This document shows, piece after piece, positions 44,319 through 53,697 of a DNA stretch of 64,000 nucleotides. Within the stretch, counting starts at the first letter, position 1. Each line of letters opens with the position of its first letter. Made by a program: the position numbers and the translations under genes. The notes beneath the pieces were generated by a model. That model saw nothing but the letters and a program-made list of their open reading frames with translations. It was not told the DNA's origin and did not search any database. This stretch comes from Deltaproteobacteria bacterium (GTDB lineage: Bacteria; Myxococcota_A; UBA796; SXON01), in contig CANLGL010000017.1 of the NCBI GenBank assembly GCA_947490345.1, forward strand, positions 1-64,000, written 5' to 3'.

Positions 44319-47300
44319 TCAGACGTTGCGTCGGTACTCGCCGCCCACTTCGTACAGGGTGTGGCTGATCTGACCGAGCGAGGCGACGCGCACGGTGCGC
44401 ATCAGCTCCGCGAAGAGGTTGCCCCCGTCGAGCGCGACCTCGGTCAACCGGGCGAGCGCCGCCGGAGCGTCGGCAGCATGTTTCTGTTGGAAGGCGGCTA
44501 CGGCATCGATCTGCGCTTGCTTCTCGCCCGTGCTGCTGCGGCGTAGCTCGATGGTCGGCGGCTCCCACGCGTCGCCGAGCGTGGTGGGATCCTGGAAGGT
44601 ATTGATGCCGACGATCGGCAGGGTGCCATCGTGCTTCTGTTCTTCGTAGAACAGGGACTCTTCCTGAATCTTGCCCCGCTGATATTGCGTCTCCATCGCG
44701 CCGAGGACTCCGCCGCGGCTGTCGATGCGCTCAAACTCAGCCAGCACGGCCTCCTCGACAAGGTCGGTGAGCTCGTCGACGATGAAGCTGCCCTGGAGCG
44801 GGTTCTCATTGCGCGCCCAGCCCAGCTCCTTGTTGATGATCAGCTGAATCGCCATTGCACGGCGCACGGACTCCTCTGTCGGCGTGGTGACAGCCTCGTC
44901 GTAGGCGTTGGTGTGCAGCGAGTTGCAGTTGTCAAACAACGCCAGAAGCGCCTGGAGGCTGGTGCGGATGTCGTTGAACTGGATTTCGCGGGCGTGCAGG
45001 GACCGGCCGCTGGTCTGGATGTGGTACTTCAGCTTCTGGCTGCGTTCGTCGGCGCCGTAGCGTTCCTTCATCGCGACCGACCAGATGCGCCGCGCCACCC
45101 GGCCGATGACCGTGTACTCGGGATCGAGGCCATTGCTGAAGAAGAAGCTGAGGTTCGGCGCGAAGTCGTCGATCTTCATCCCGCGCGCGAGGTAGTACTC
45201 GACGAAGGTGAAGCCGTTCGAAAGGGTGAACGCCAACTGGCTGATGGGGTTGGCCCCGGCCTCGGCGATGTGGTAGCCCGAGATGCTGACACTATAGTAG
45301 TTACGAACGTCGTTTTCGACGAAGTAGCTCTGGATGTCGCCCATCATCCGCAGCGCGAACTCGGTAGAGAAGATGCAGGTGTTCTGGGCCTGATCCTCCT
45401 TGAGGATGTCGGCCTGGACCGTCCCGCGCACCGTTCGGAGCACGTGGGCGCAAATCGCGGCGTTCTCCGGGCCATCCGGACTGCGGCCATGCGTAATGGC
45501 GAAGGCGGCGACCTGTTGGTCGATGGCGGTGTTCATGTACATGGCGAGCAGGATCGGCGCCGGCCCGTTGATGGTCATGCTGACACTGGTGTTCGCGGCA
45601 CACAGGTCGAAACCGCCGTACAATATCTTCATGTCGTCGAGGGTGGGCACGCTGACGCCGGACTCCCCGATCTTGCCGTAGATATCAGGGCGAACGGCAG
45701 GGTCCTCGCCGTACAGGGTGACGCTGTCAAACGCAGTGGAGAGCCGATTCGCGGCCTCGCCCTGACACAGGTAGTGGAAGCGGGCGTTCGTCTTTGCCGG
45801 CCCCCCCTCGCCCGCGAACATGCGCTTGGGGTCCTCGTTGGTCCGCTTCAGGGGGAAAACCCCAGCGGTGTAAGGGAAGAAGCCCGGAAAGTTCTCGAGC
45901 ATCGACCACTGCACGATGTCGCCGTCATCGGCAAATCGTGGTGTAGCGATGCGTGGCACCTTGAGCCCGCTGAGGGAGAGGCTGACCAGCGGCTGCGTGA
46001 TGTCCTTGCCGCGCACCTGGTAGGTGTAGGTCTCCTGCCGGTAGCGCTGTACCAGCGGGGCGTAGGCAGTCAATGCGGCGTCGGCGTCGGCGTCGAGCGT
46101 GATGGCGTCGCGCTTTTGCAGCAGGGTGGACAGCAGTTCGGGCGCCTCGACGACGGCGCGGATGAGCGCCTGGCGGCGCCGGGCGCGGCTGGCGTTGTCT
46201 TCCGCCCGCCGACGGTAGCCGCGGCAGGTGTCGGTGATCTCGCCGAGGTACCGCTGGCGATCGGGCGGGACGATGCGCCGGCGCGGCGGGCTGGCGCGGG
46301 TGCCGGGGTCGGGAACGTGGCTCGGGTAGGCGCGGCCGGTGTGCTCGGCGACCAGGCCCAGGAGCGCAAGGTACGCGGCGTTGACGCCGGGGTCGTTGAA
46401 CTGGGAGGCGATGGTCCCGAAGACGGGCAACGCTTCATCGGGAGTGGCGAAGAGCTCGCCGTTGCGTTTGACCTGCTTGCGTACGTCCCGCAGCGCATCC
46501 TCGCCGCCACGTCGCTCGAACTTGTTGACCACGACCAGGTCCGCGTGGTCGAGCATGTCGATCTTTTCGAGCTGGCTCGGCGCGCCGAACTCCGGCGTCA
46601 TCACGTACACGGCGATGTCGGCCAGCTCGACGATGCCAGCGTCGGATTGACCGATGCCGCTGGTTTCAACGAAGATGACATCGACGCCCGAGGCACGACA
46701 GATTTCCACGGCTTCGGCAGTCGCCGCACTCAGCTCACCCTTTTCGCCACGCGTCGCCAGCGAGCGCATGAAGACGCCCTCGCCGTGGATTGCGTTCATC
46801 CGGATCCGGTCTCCAAGCAAGGCGCCGCCGCTCTTCTTGCGGGTGGGATCGATGCTGAGGACAGCAAGGCGGTGGGCGGGGAAGTCCCTCCGGTAGCGCC
46901 GCACCAGCTCATCGCAAAAGCTCGACTTTCCAGCGCCACCCGTACCGGTGATGCCGATCACCGGCGCCGGGTTCTGGAGCGCGAGCGCGGCGATCTGCGT
47001 CGCCGTGTCCCCGGGCAAGCGGTCGTTTTCAGCCAGCGAAATGGCGCGCGCGATGCTGCCGGCGCGCCCGCTTTGGAGTCCCGCCAGGACCTCATTCCCC
47101 ACGCCCGGATCGAAATCGGCGCGGCGCATCAGGTCCTCGATCATCCCCACCAGGCCCATGCGGCGGCCATCCTCGGGGCTGTAGATCCGCTCTACGCCAT
47201 ACGCGTGGAGCTCACGAATCTCCTCGGGGACGATGACGCCGCCGCCGCCGCCGAAGACCTTGATGTGTCCCGCGCCGAGCTCGCGAAACAGATCCACCAT

Positions 47301-47540
47301 GTAGCGGAAGTACTCGTTGTGCCCGCCCTGGTAGGAGCTGACCGCCACCGCCTGGGCGTCCTCCATGATGGCGGCGTCGACAATCTCGCGGACCGAACGA
47401 TTGTGCCCGAGGTGGATGACCTCGGCGCCAAGCCCCTGCAAGATGCGCCGCATCACGTTGATCGAGGCATCGTGGCCATCGAATAGCGATGCCGCGGTCA
47501 CGATGCGGACCGGGTTCACTGGATGGAAACGTTCGCTCAC
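44319..47540 (-). CDS. icmF: Fused isobutyryl-CoA mutase IcmF
   Basis: GTG 47540 gives 1073 residues, the usual IcmF length. The order is an N-terminal B12-binding domain ([19 protein letters not shown] with the cobalt-ligating His), a central G-protein chaperone ([13 protein letters not shown]alker [12 protein letters not shown]), a linker, and a C-terminal acyl-CoA mutase barrel ([37 protein letters not shown]). The enzyme interconverts isobutyryl-CoA and butyryl-CoA with adenosylcobalamin; related fused mutases act on isovaleryl- or pivalyl-CoA, so substrate is an inference. Upstream open frame to 47696 is not coding. It starts 6 nt after the lipoprotein gene. Confidence 0.95.
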   Translation of the reverse strand: MSERFHPVNPVRIVTAASLFDGHDASINVMRRILQGLGAEVIHLGHNRSVREIVDAAIMEDAQAVAVSSYQGGHNEYFRYMVDLFRELGAGHIKVFGGGGGVIVPEEIRELHAYGVERIYSPEDGRRMGLVGMIEDLMRRADFDPGVGNEVLAGLQSGRAGSIARAISLAENDRLPGDTATQIAALALQNPAPVIGITGTGGAGKSSFCDELVRRYRRDFPAHRLAVLSIDPTRKKSGGALLGDRIRMNAIHGEGVFMRSLATRGEKGELSAATAEAVEICRASGVDVIFVETSGIGQSDAGIVELADIAVYVMTPEFGAPSQLEKIDMLDHADLVVVNKFERRGGEDALRDVRKQVKRNGELFATPDEALPVFGTIASQFNDPGVNAAYLALLGLVAEHTGRAYPSHVPDPGTRASPPRRRIVPPDRQRYLGEITDTCRGYRRRAEDNASRARRRQALIRAVVEAPELLSTLLQKRDAITLDADADAALTAYAPLVQRYRQETYTYQVRGKDITQPLVSLSLSGLKVPRIATPRFADDGDIVQWSMLENFPGFFPYTAGVFPLKRTNEDPKRMFAGEGGPAKTNARFHYLCQGEAANRLSTAFDSVTLYGEDPAVRPDIYGKIGESGVSVPTLDDMKILYGGFDLCAANTSVSMTINGPAPILLAMYMNTAIDQQVAAFAITHGRSPDGPENAAICAHVLRTVRGTVQADILKEDQAQNTCIFSTEFALRMMGDIQSYFVENDVRNYYSVSISGYHIAEAGANPISQLAFTLSNGFTFVEYYLARGMKIDDFAPNLSFFFSNGLDPEYTVIGRVARRIWSVAMKERYGADERSQKLKYHIQTSGRSLHAREIQFNDIRTSLQALLALFDNCNSLHTNAYDEAVTTPTEESVRRAMAIQLIINKELGWARNENPLQGSFIVDELTDLVEEAVLAEFERIDSRGGVLGAMETQYQRGKIQEESLFYEEQKHDGTLPIVGINTFQDPTTLGDAWEPPTIELRRSSTGEKQAQIDAVAAFQQKHAADAPAALARLTEVALDGGNLFAELMRTVRVASLGQISHTLYEVGGEYRRNV

Positions 47541-47545
47541 CACGG

Positions 47546-48739
47546 CTACGCGGGCGGCTCTTCGCCGGTGTCGGGGATCATCGGCGGCGGCTGGCACGCC
47601 GCCATCGAATAGATTGTGCTGCCGATGTCGACGGCAGTGCCCGAGACACCGGTGGTCATGTCGTAGGGAAGGACCGACGTTCCCTCGCCCGACCACAGGT
47701 TCGGCGGACCGACCGCGAGCAGGTCGCCGCTGGTGGCGGTGGTGATGGTGCCGATCGAGGTGCCGTCCGCGATGTAGTGGTCGACGGTCACGATGCCGCC
47801 GGCCTTGGTGGCGATCCAGATCGTGCCATCATTCCCGCCGCTGGTCATGCCCACGAAGGTGGCGCCGCTGAGGTCGAGCACGACACCGCCGCTGGCGAGG
47901 GTGCTGGTGTCGAAGATTTCGAGGGTGGCGCCCGTGCCGCCGTGCGGCTCCAGCGCCATGAGCACCCCAAGCGGCGTCCCGACGCTGTCCCGACCGGCGT
48001 TGCCGCCGGTGACGACCCCGCTGCTGGAGAGCGAGCCGGTTCCGGTGAGGTCGAGCACAGCGACGCCGCTGGCTTCGTACGCCCCGGAGGTGCGATTCAC
48101 CCGGGCCAGGACCGCGGACACGCCCGCGGACCCGGTCAGGAAGCCCATCACGTCAGGCTTGCCATCCGCGTCGGCCACGGACGAGAGGTCGACGCTACCC
48201 GCCGCCGCTCCGGCCTCGTCGAAGGCCACGATCGACGCGCTTCCGGTGCCGCCGAACCAGAGGTTCGGCGACTGATAGAAGACCGCCTGGGGCGCGAACC
48301 CGGAGTCCAGCGCCAGGGTCTGGGCTACGGCCTTTTCCCGGGGGTTGATGCCGATCGCAGCGTCACTCATGACCCACGCGTACTTCCCGGCGCAGCCGAG
48401 GGTCGCCGTCGGCGACGCCGTGACCCCGGTGACCACGCTCGCAACCCCCGTGGTGGGGTCGATCAGGTGAACCTCCGCACCACCCGCGCCGTCATCTGCC
48501 AGCACCAGGACGACGGGGGGACCGAAGTACCCGCTCTCCGGGATTGGCGGGTTGTCCGCAGTGTCCCCGGTTTCGGTCCCGGTGTCGGTGCCCGTGTCCG
48601 TGCCAGTGTCGGAGGTGTCGGCGGTGTCGGCGGTGTCGGCAGCGGTGTCAGCCGTGTCCTTTCCGGAGGTGTCCGTTGATTCGCCGTCACAGGCAAGGAC
48701 GAGCAGTAGGGGTAGAATCAAGAGCTTGGTGCAGGGCAT
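47546..48739 (-). CDS. Lipoprotein with Asp/Thr repeat linker and beta-propeller-like body
   Basis: ATG 48739 gives 397 residues. The signal [19 protein letters not shown] has a lipobox (VLAC), followed by ~40 residues of [17 protein letters not shown] linker, encoded by repeats at about 48560-48680. The body has repeated strands ([39 protein letters not shown]) like a seven-bladed propeller, and ends [10 protein letters not shown]. The function is unknown. It lies 5 nt upstream of icmF, which suggests joint transcription despite the different cellular locations. Confidence 0.75.
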   Translation of the reverse strand: MPCTKLLILPLLLVLACDGESTDTSGKDTADTAADTADTADTSDTGTDTGTDTGTETGDTADNPPIPESGYFGPPVVLVLADDGAGGAEVHLIDPTTGVASVVTGVTASPTATLGCAGKYAWVMSDAAIGINPREKAVAQTLALDSGFAPQAVFYQSPNLWFGGTGSASIVAFDEAGAAAGSVDLSSVADADGKPDVMGFLTGSAGVSAVLARVNRTSGAYEASGVAVLDLTGTGSLSSSGVVTGGNAGRDSVGTPLGVLMALEPHGGTGATLEIFDTSTLASGGVVLDLSGATFVGMTSGGNDGTIWIATKAGGIVTVDHYIADGTSIGTITTATSGDLLAVGPPNLWSGEGTSVLPYDMTTGVSGTAVDIGSTIYSMAACQPPPMIPDTGEEPPA

Positions 48740-48873
48740 GTCGGTCTCCAGCGGGCAGGACGCTAACCTGGATCTCGACCTGTCCGCAGTTCGATCCGTC
48801 AAGGATGTGCTGGGACTGTCGCAGGCTGGCTCAGGGCCGCCATTCGGGGTAAGCCCGCGGCCCGGGAGGGTGG

Positions 48874-49767
48874 ATGGTCCAGAGCCGTCCGGACTGGCTC
48901 AAAGTCAAGATGCCTGGCGGCGACCGGTACAACCGGATCAAGGCCCGTGCTCGTGAATTGCGCCTGCACACCGTCTGCGAAGAAGCCCGCTGCCCGAACG
49001 TGGGTGAGTGCTGGGGCGGGGGCACCGCCACGTTCATGGTGCTTGGGGACACCTGTACCCGCGGCTGCCGCTTCTGCGCGGTGATGACCGCGCGCAATCC
49101 CGCGCCGCCCGACGCGGCCGAGCCGGCGAATCTGGCCGATGCCATCGCAGAGATGGAGCTCGACTTCGTGGTGGTGACCAGCGTCAACCGAGACGACCTG
49201 CCGGATCAGGGCGCGGGCCACTTCGCGGCGTGCATCACGGCCTCACGGGCGCGCAGCCCACGGACGTTGGTCGAGGTCTTGATCCCCGATCTGCGCGGTG
49301 ACACCGCGCTCTTGGACGTGATCCTCGCTGCGCGCCCTGACGTCCTGGCCCACAACGTCGAGACGGTTCCCCGCCTCCAGGCGCCGGTGCGCGACCCACG
49401 CGCCAGCTGGGCGCAGTCGCTCAGCATCCTGGCCCACGCCAAGACGCGCGGCGCCCTCACCAAGACGTCGATCCAGATCGGCCACGGCGAGTCCGAGGCC
49501 GAAGTGCTCGCCGCCATGAAGGAGCTCCGCGCCATCGACGTGGACTTCCTCACCCTCGGCCAGTATCTGAGGCCCACGCCCTCCCACCTCGCGGTCACCG
49601 AGTTCGTCACGCCCGAGGTCTTCGCCCGCTACGAGGCGGCGGGGCTCGCTCAGGGCTTCCGGTATGTCGCGAGTGGCCCCCTCGTTCGATCCTCCTACAA
49701 GGCCGGTGAATACTTCATGCGCGACTTCATCCGGGCGCGCTCCGCCGCGCCGCAAGGCGAGGCATGA
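48874..49767 (+). CDS. lipA: Lipoyl synthase
   Basis: ATG 48874 gives 297 residues. Two iron-sulphur sites are clear: the auxiliary cluster CEEARCPNVGEC (Cys35, Cys40, Cys46) and the radical-SAM CTRGCRFC (Cys61, Cys65, Cys68). VVVTSVNRDDLPDQGAGHF, VEVLIPDLRGD, VLAHNVETV and the C-terminal GPLVRSSYKAGE (Ser that ligates the auxiliary cluster) complete the family. It inserts two sulphur atoms into octanoyl groups on E2 proteins. It is directly followed, with ATGA overlap, by the E1beta-like and E2 genes, whose lipoyl domain is the natural substrate. Confidence 0.96.
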   Translation: MVQSRPDWLKVKMPGGDRYNRIKARARELRLHTVCEEARCPNVGECWGGGTATFMVLGDTCTRGCRFCAVMTARNPAPPDAAEPANLADAIAEMELDFVVVTSVNRDDLPDQGAGHFAACITASRARSPRTLVEVLIPDLRGDTALLDVILAARPDVLAHNVETVPRLQAPVRDPRASWAQSLSILAHAKTRGALTKTSIQIGHGESEAEVLAAMKELRAIDVDFLTLGQYLRPTPSHLAVTEFVTPEVFARYEAAGLAQGFRYVASGPLVRSSYKAGEYFMRDFIRARSAAPQGEA

Positions 49768-50564
49768 CGCTCGGGCGCGAGGCGCTACGGGCGGCTTTGT
49801 CCACCCACGCCGGGACCCCAGCGGGCATCCTCATCGGCGAAGGCGTGGGCGTTGTCGGCTTGTGTGCCGGCTTGGGAGGAAACCAGCTCCGGACTCCGTT
49901 GTCCGAGGCCGGCTCGGTGGGGGTCGCGCTCGGACTGGCGCTGGCTGGGCGGGCGCCGGTCGTCGAGCTCATTGATCTTGCGGGCGTCAACCGCGCGGCA
50001 GAGGCACTCGCCGAGGCGGCCGACCTGGCGCGACGGAGTGGGGGAGCGTTCCGAGCCCCCATCGTGGTGGTCGCCACGCTGCCCGACGGGGGGGTGATTC
50101 CGACCCTTCCCGAGGGAGTCTCCCTGGCGGTCGCGGGCGTGCCCGAAGACGCGGCTGGCTTACTGACCGCAGCACTGGCAGGTGGGGGGCCGGTGGTCCT
50201 GCTGCTCGCGGAAGCCGCTTTGGACGAGCGCGGGGAGGGCCCGGTCGAACCGCTCGGCGTGCCGATGGTCCGCCGCGCTGGAGCAGGCAGCACCGTGCTG
50301 GCCGAGGGGGCGGGCGTCAGTCTGGCGCTCGCGGTCGCGACCGACGCCGAGGTCATCGACCTGCGCGGTTGCCGAGACCCTGCCCGACTCGGAGCGCTCT
50401 TCGGCCGGACCGGCCGCGTGGTGCTTTTCGGCCATGGAATCGAGCCCCTGGTGGCCGCGCTGGGCGAGTCCTTCTGGCGCCTCGAAACCCGACCCGTCTT
50501 CGTCCCCGTCACCGCGGGCGCCGACGCGCTGCGGGCGGCGCTCACCGACTCGTTCTCCCCGTGA
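49764..50564 (+). CDS. Reduced 2-oxoacid dehydrogenase E1 beta subunit
   Basis: ATG 49764 gives 266 residues, against ~325 for typical E1beta. The pyrimidine-binding half keeps the catalytic Glu region (PLSEAGSVGVALGLALAG) and RAPVVELIDLAGVNRAAEAL. A shortened middle joins to a transketolase-C-like domain (VSLALAVATDAEVIDLRG, GRTGRVVLFGHG). The usual PSNPYDAKGLL-type segment is compressed to VAGVPEDAAGLLTAAL. It would form the thiamine-pyrophosphate E1 with the small partner at 51858. Activity is uncertain. It is in an operon with lipA and E2. Confidence 0.75.
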   Translation: MTLGREALRAALSTHAGTPAGILIGEGVGVVGLCAGLGGNQLRTPLSEAGSVGVALGLALAGRAPVVELIDLAGVNRAAEALAEAADLARRSGGAFRAPIVVVATLPDGGVIPTLPEGVSLAVAGVPEDAAGLLTAALAGGGPVVLLLAEAALDERGEGPVEPLGVPMVRRAGAGSTVLAEGAGVSLALAVATDAEVIDLRGCRDPARLGALFGRTGRVVLFGHGIEPLVAALGESFWRLETRPVFVPVTAGADALRAALTDSFSP

Positions 50565-50574
50565 GGAAGCCCTG

Positions 50575-51861
50575 ATGTACGTTTTCGAGCTGCCGGAGAT
50601 CGGCGAAGGTGTCGTCGAGGGCGAAATCGTGAGCTGGAAGATCGCCGCCGGAGAGATGGTGGCTGTCGATCAGCCGATCTGCGAGATCATGACCGACAAG
50701 GCGACGGTGGAGATCAGCTCGCCGAAGTCCGGTCGCGTGGTGAAGTTGCATGGCGTCCCCGGTGATGTCGTCAAGGTCCACAGCGCGCTCATGCAGCTCG
50801 ATCTGGCCGGCGGCGGCGCGGCCGTAGCGCCCGTCGTCACCGCTGCGCCTGCGCCGGAGCCCACGCCCGCCGCGAAAGCGCCTCCTGCGCCGCCCGCCGC
50901 CGCCAAAACCGCGGCCGCCCCGCCGGCGGGCATCCACCCTGCCGTGGCCGCCCGCATGCCGCCGCCCCCCCGCCCCGCGGGCGAAAAAGCTCTCGCCAGC
51001 CCCGCGGTCCGCCACGAAGCCAGCTCCCGCGGCGTCGACGTCGACCTGGTACCCGGCTCCGGAAAGGGCGGCCGCGTCACCCGCGACGACCTCGCCAGCT
51101 TCAACCAAGCCGCGTTGCCGAAGGCGCCGGCCGCGCTCGTCGCGCCCGCCCTGACCCAAGGCGACCAGCGGGTCCGGATCATCGGCCTCCGCCGCAAGAT
51201 CAGCGAAAAGATGGTGCACGCCTGGCAGACCGCGCCCCACTTCACCTATGTCGACGAGCTGGACGCCAGCCGGCTGGTCGACCTGCGCAAGTCCCTGGCC
51301 CCCCTGGCCGAAGCGCGCGGGGTCAAGCTCAGCTACCTGCCCTTCGTCATGAAGGCGCTGGTACAGGTCTTTCGGGAGTTCCCAACGCTAAACGCAGTGA
51401 TGGACGAGGCGAATTTCGACCTCATCGTCCGCGGCAACGTCAACATCGGCATCGCTACCGATACCCCGGCCGGCCTGTTCGTCCCGGTCATCAAAGACGT
51501 CCAGGCAAAGTCGCTCTTGCAGCTCGCGGCGGAGATCGCCGATGTCACCCAGCGCACGCGCGAGGGGAAGGCCAAACTCGACGAGCTCAGCGGTGGCACC
51601 TTCACCATCACGTCGGTTGGGAACATCGGCGGGCGCTTCGCCACCCCGATCCTCAATACTCCCGAGGTCGCCATCTTGGGGCTCAACCAGATCCACGACC
51701 GTCCGGTCGCGGTTGACGGTCAGGTTGTGATCCGGCCGATGATGTACCTGTCGCCAAGCTTCGACCATCGGGTGATCGACGGGGCGGTCGCCGCCCGCGC
51801 CGTCAGCGCGCTCAAGGCGATTCTCGAGAATCCGGCGCGACTCTTCGCGGACATGCTGTGA
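50575..51861 (+). CDS. 2-oxoacid dehydrogenase E2 (dihydrolipoyl acyltransferase)
   Basis: ATG 50575 gives 428 residues. The lipoyl domain (1-78) has the lipoylation site IMTDKATVEI with Lys42. An Ala/Pro linker follows, then an E3/E1-binding domain (~140-180; SPAVRHEASSRGVDVDLVPG) and the catalytic domain, ending in SPSFDHRVIDGAVAAR with His398 and Asp402. The length and single lipoyl domain suit branched-chain or pyruvate complexes; the acyl substrate is not deducible. Neighbours supply lipoyl synthase and reduced E1 subunits; no E3 gene is present. Confidence 0.93.
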   Translation: MYVFELPEIGEGVVEGEIVSWKIAAGEMVAVDQPICEIMTDKATVEISSPKSGRVVKLHGVPGDVVKVHSALMQLDLAGGGAAVAPVVTAAPAPEPTPAAKAPPAPPAAAKTAAAPPAGIHPAVAARMPPPPRPAGEKALASPAVRHEASSRGVDVDLVPGSGKGGRVTRDDLASFNQAALPKAPAALVAPALTQGDQRVRIIGLRRKISEKMVHAWQTAPHFTYVDELDASRLVDLRKSLAPLAEARGVKLSYLPFVMKALVQVFREFPTLNAVMDEANFDLIVRGNVNIGIATDTPAGLFVPVIKDVQAKSLLQLAAEIADVTQRTREGKAKLDELSGGTFTITSVGNIGGRFATPILNTPEVAILGLNQIHDRPVAVDGQVVIRPMMYLSPSFDHRVIDGAVAARAVSALKAILENPARLFADML

Positions 51862-52418
51862 ACGGCGACAGCCCCACCAGCTTCCGCACCTGGTGTGAGG
51901 CACAGCCTGCGGCCTCCGGCGTACTCGGCGTGGCGGCGTTGGTGGAGGGTGCCGTCGCGGCGGTCCCGAAGCGAGCCTGGCTGTTTCCGGGGCGTCGTGA
52001 GCGAGGCGCGGCGATCCTCCGCGGAGCCGATGCAGAGCGGATCGCAGCGGCGCGGCCCTACAAGGTCGTCCCCCCGGGTGACTCCCCGTCGGTGCGGGCG
52101 CTGACGGCGGTTGGGGTTGCGATCGCCGGGGAACCGGCGGTCTGCTTCCTCGGCACCGGCTCGATGAGCTACGGCAACGTGGCGGAGGCCATGAACCTCG
52201 CCGCGCTGCACAAGGCGCCGGTCGTGTTCGTCGTCTCGTGGTACGCCGAAGCGGGTCCATTCGCGGCACAGTTGGCGGTCTCGCCCGCCGTTTTTGCCGC
52301 GAGCCTGGGACTGGCCACGGCCACCTGCGACGGCGCCAACGCCGAGAGCGTGCGCGCCGCTCTCAAGCAGGTAGGCGCCGGTCCTGCGGTGGTGGTCGCG
52401 ACGATGCCGCATGGGTGA
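51858..52418 (+). CDS. Miniature E1 alpha-like TPP domain, metal motif altered
   Basis: GTG 51858 (GTGA overlap with E2) gives only 186 residues, about half a normal E1alpha. Residues ~70-160 resemble the thiamine-pyrophosphate domain: LTAVGVAIAGEPAVCFLGTG, SMSYGNVAEAMNLAALHKAP and VVFVVSWYAE. In active enzymes this reads GDG-(26-30)-NN; here it is GTG and the Asn pair is Ser-Trp, so the magnesium ligands are lost. The N-terminal ~65 residues are not typical. It is either a scaffold subunit or a decayed gene (inference), but its frame is intact and tightly coupled. Confidence 0.6.
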   Translation: MNGDSPTSFRTWCEAQPAASGVLGVAALVEGAVAAVPKRAWLFPGRRERGAAILRGADAERIAAARPYKVVPPGDSPSVRALTAVGVAIAGEPAVCFLGTGSMSYGNVAEAMNLAALHKAPVVFVVSWYAEAGPFAAQLAVSPAVFAASLGLATATCDGANAESVRAALKQVGAGPAVVVATMPHG

Positions 52419-53103
52419 GGACCGGTGGGAGGTCTTCGACGCCGAGCTGCCGCTGGTTGGACTCCGGTATGGTCCCCAGCGGACGCGCATGGCGCTGGTC
52501 GGCCTCGGCCGGGGTGACCTGTTGGTGATGAGCCCAGGCGGCGGCCTGTCGGAGGCCGACTGGGCGCGGGTGGCAGAGTTCGGCGTGCCGCGTTGGGTCC
52601 TGGCCCCGAACCACTTTCACAGCGCCGGCATCGCCGCCTGGAAGGAGCGGTACCCCACCGCGCGCGTCGTCGCCCACCCCACGGCAATCCCTCGGCTGAA
52701 AACGAAGGTGCCCGGCGTCGAATTCGAGGACGTTTCGCTTCTGGCCGCGGCCCTGCCTCCCTCGGTCAGGTTGATGCACCCGCCAACCACCAAACAAGGC
52801 GAGACCTGGCTCTCGATGCGTGTAGCTGACGGGTGCGCGTGGTTCGTCACCGACGGCATCGTCAACGAGACCAAGCTGCCCGGCGTCGTGGGTGGCCTGA
52901 TGTGGCTCATCGGCTTCCGCGCGCGGCTGATGGTGAACCCGCTGTTCAAACGGCTTTTTCTTGGGGACCTTCACGCGTACCAGTCGTGGGTGCTCGCGGG
53001 GCTGGATCGGGACGCGCCGCGCCTGTTCATTCCCTCCCACGGCGCGGTCATCCAAGGCGGCGAAACGACGGCGCGATTGCGGGCGGCGGTCGAGGCCGGG
53101 TAG
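52411..53103 (+). CDS. MBL-fold-like protein (DUF4336-type)
   Basis: ATG 52411 overlaps the previous stop by 8 nt; the product has 230 residues. The pattern RMALVGLGRGDLLVMSPGGG, VLAPNHFHSAGIAAWKERYP and ARVVAHPTAIP follows DUF4336-type proteins with a metallo-beta-lactamase-like layout. The second metal region (WFVTDGIVNETK) and FIPSHGAVI near the end supply further possible metal ligands (His, Asp). Hydrolytic function is inferred only. It closes the lipA-E1-E2 operon. Confidence 0.72.
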   Translation: MGEDRWEVFDAELPLVGLRYGPQRTRMALVGLGRGDLLVMSPGGGLSEADWARVAEFGVPRWVLAPNHFHSAGIAAWKERYPTARVVAHPTAIPRLKTKVPGVEFEDVSLLAAALPPSVRLMHPPTTKQGETWLSMRVADGCAWFVTDGIVNETKLPGVVGGLMWLIGFRARLMVNPLFKRLFLGDLHAYQSWVLAGLDRDAPRLFIPSHGAVIQGGETTARLRAAVEAG

Positions 53104-53173
53104 TGACCCATGCTGCGTTCCGCGACTCCCACAGCCGACGCGATCTGCGCTATCCTCTCTTTGAGGCTCCATC

Positions 53174-53680
53174 GTGTCACCCCCGAGCCAAGAGACCCTG
53201 CTTCTCTTCGTCGCGGTGCTGCTGGCGCTGTGGTTGTTGACGCGATCGGAACAGCGGCGCGCCACGGTCCCGCATCGTCGTATGCCGATGACCGAGGACG
53301 AGCTGGGTCGGGTCTTGTTCGAGATCGGCCGGGCCGAGGACCTCGACGCCTTCCGCCATCTGTACCTCAGCGGCGCCGACGCCCGGCGTGTCCTGGGATG
53401 GCAGGCGGCGTCCTATCTTGGAAACAGAAATAAAGAATGGTTGCAGGATGAGTTTTTGGAAATATCAGTTCGGATCGGCTCGTCCAGCCACTACGAGGCG
53501 CTCCGCGTGGACCCCCGCGGACGCGCCTTCCTTCGGGTGCGGACGGAGGCCGCCGGTTCGTATGAGATCCCGGTGGGCGTGGCACTGAGGGTGGGTCGCA
53601 TCTGGCGCCTCCGCGATCCGGTGGGCGACTGGAGTCCGCACCGTCGGGTCGGCGCTACCCCGACCGCTCCGCCGGCCTGA
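53174..53680 (+). CDS. Small membrane-anchored hypothetical protein
   Basis: GTG 53174 gives 168 residues. One N-terminal membrane helix (ETLLLFVAVLLALWLL) is followed by a soluble domain with RVLFEIGRAEDLDAFRHLYL and a beta-rich C-terminal half. DNA at 53413-53467 is unusually AT-rich for the window (AACAGAAATAAAGAATGG), which is odd but in frame. I do not recognise the family. Confidence 0.6.
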   Translation: MSPPSQETLLLFVAVLLALWLLTRSEQRRATVPHRRMPMTEDELGRVLFEIGRAEDLDAFRHLYLSGADARRVLGWQAASYLGNRNKEWLQDEFLEISVRIGSSSHYEALRVDPRGRAFLRVRTEAAGSYEIPVGVALRVGRIWRLRDPVGDWSPHRRVGATPTAPPA

Positions 53681-53697
53681 AGGCGCCAAAGGGACCC

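Noticed and set aside
44631..47486. 951-residue plus-strand open frame
   Set aside because: It lies antisense to icmF, whose domains and motifs are unambiguous; the product is His/Arg/Val-rich low-quality translation.
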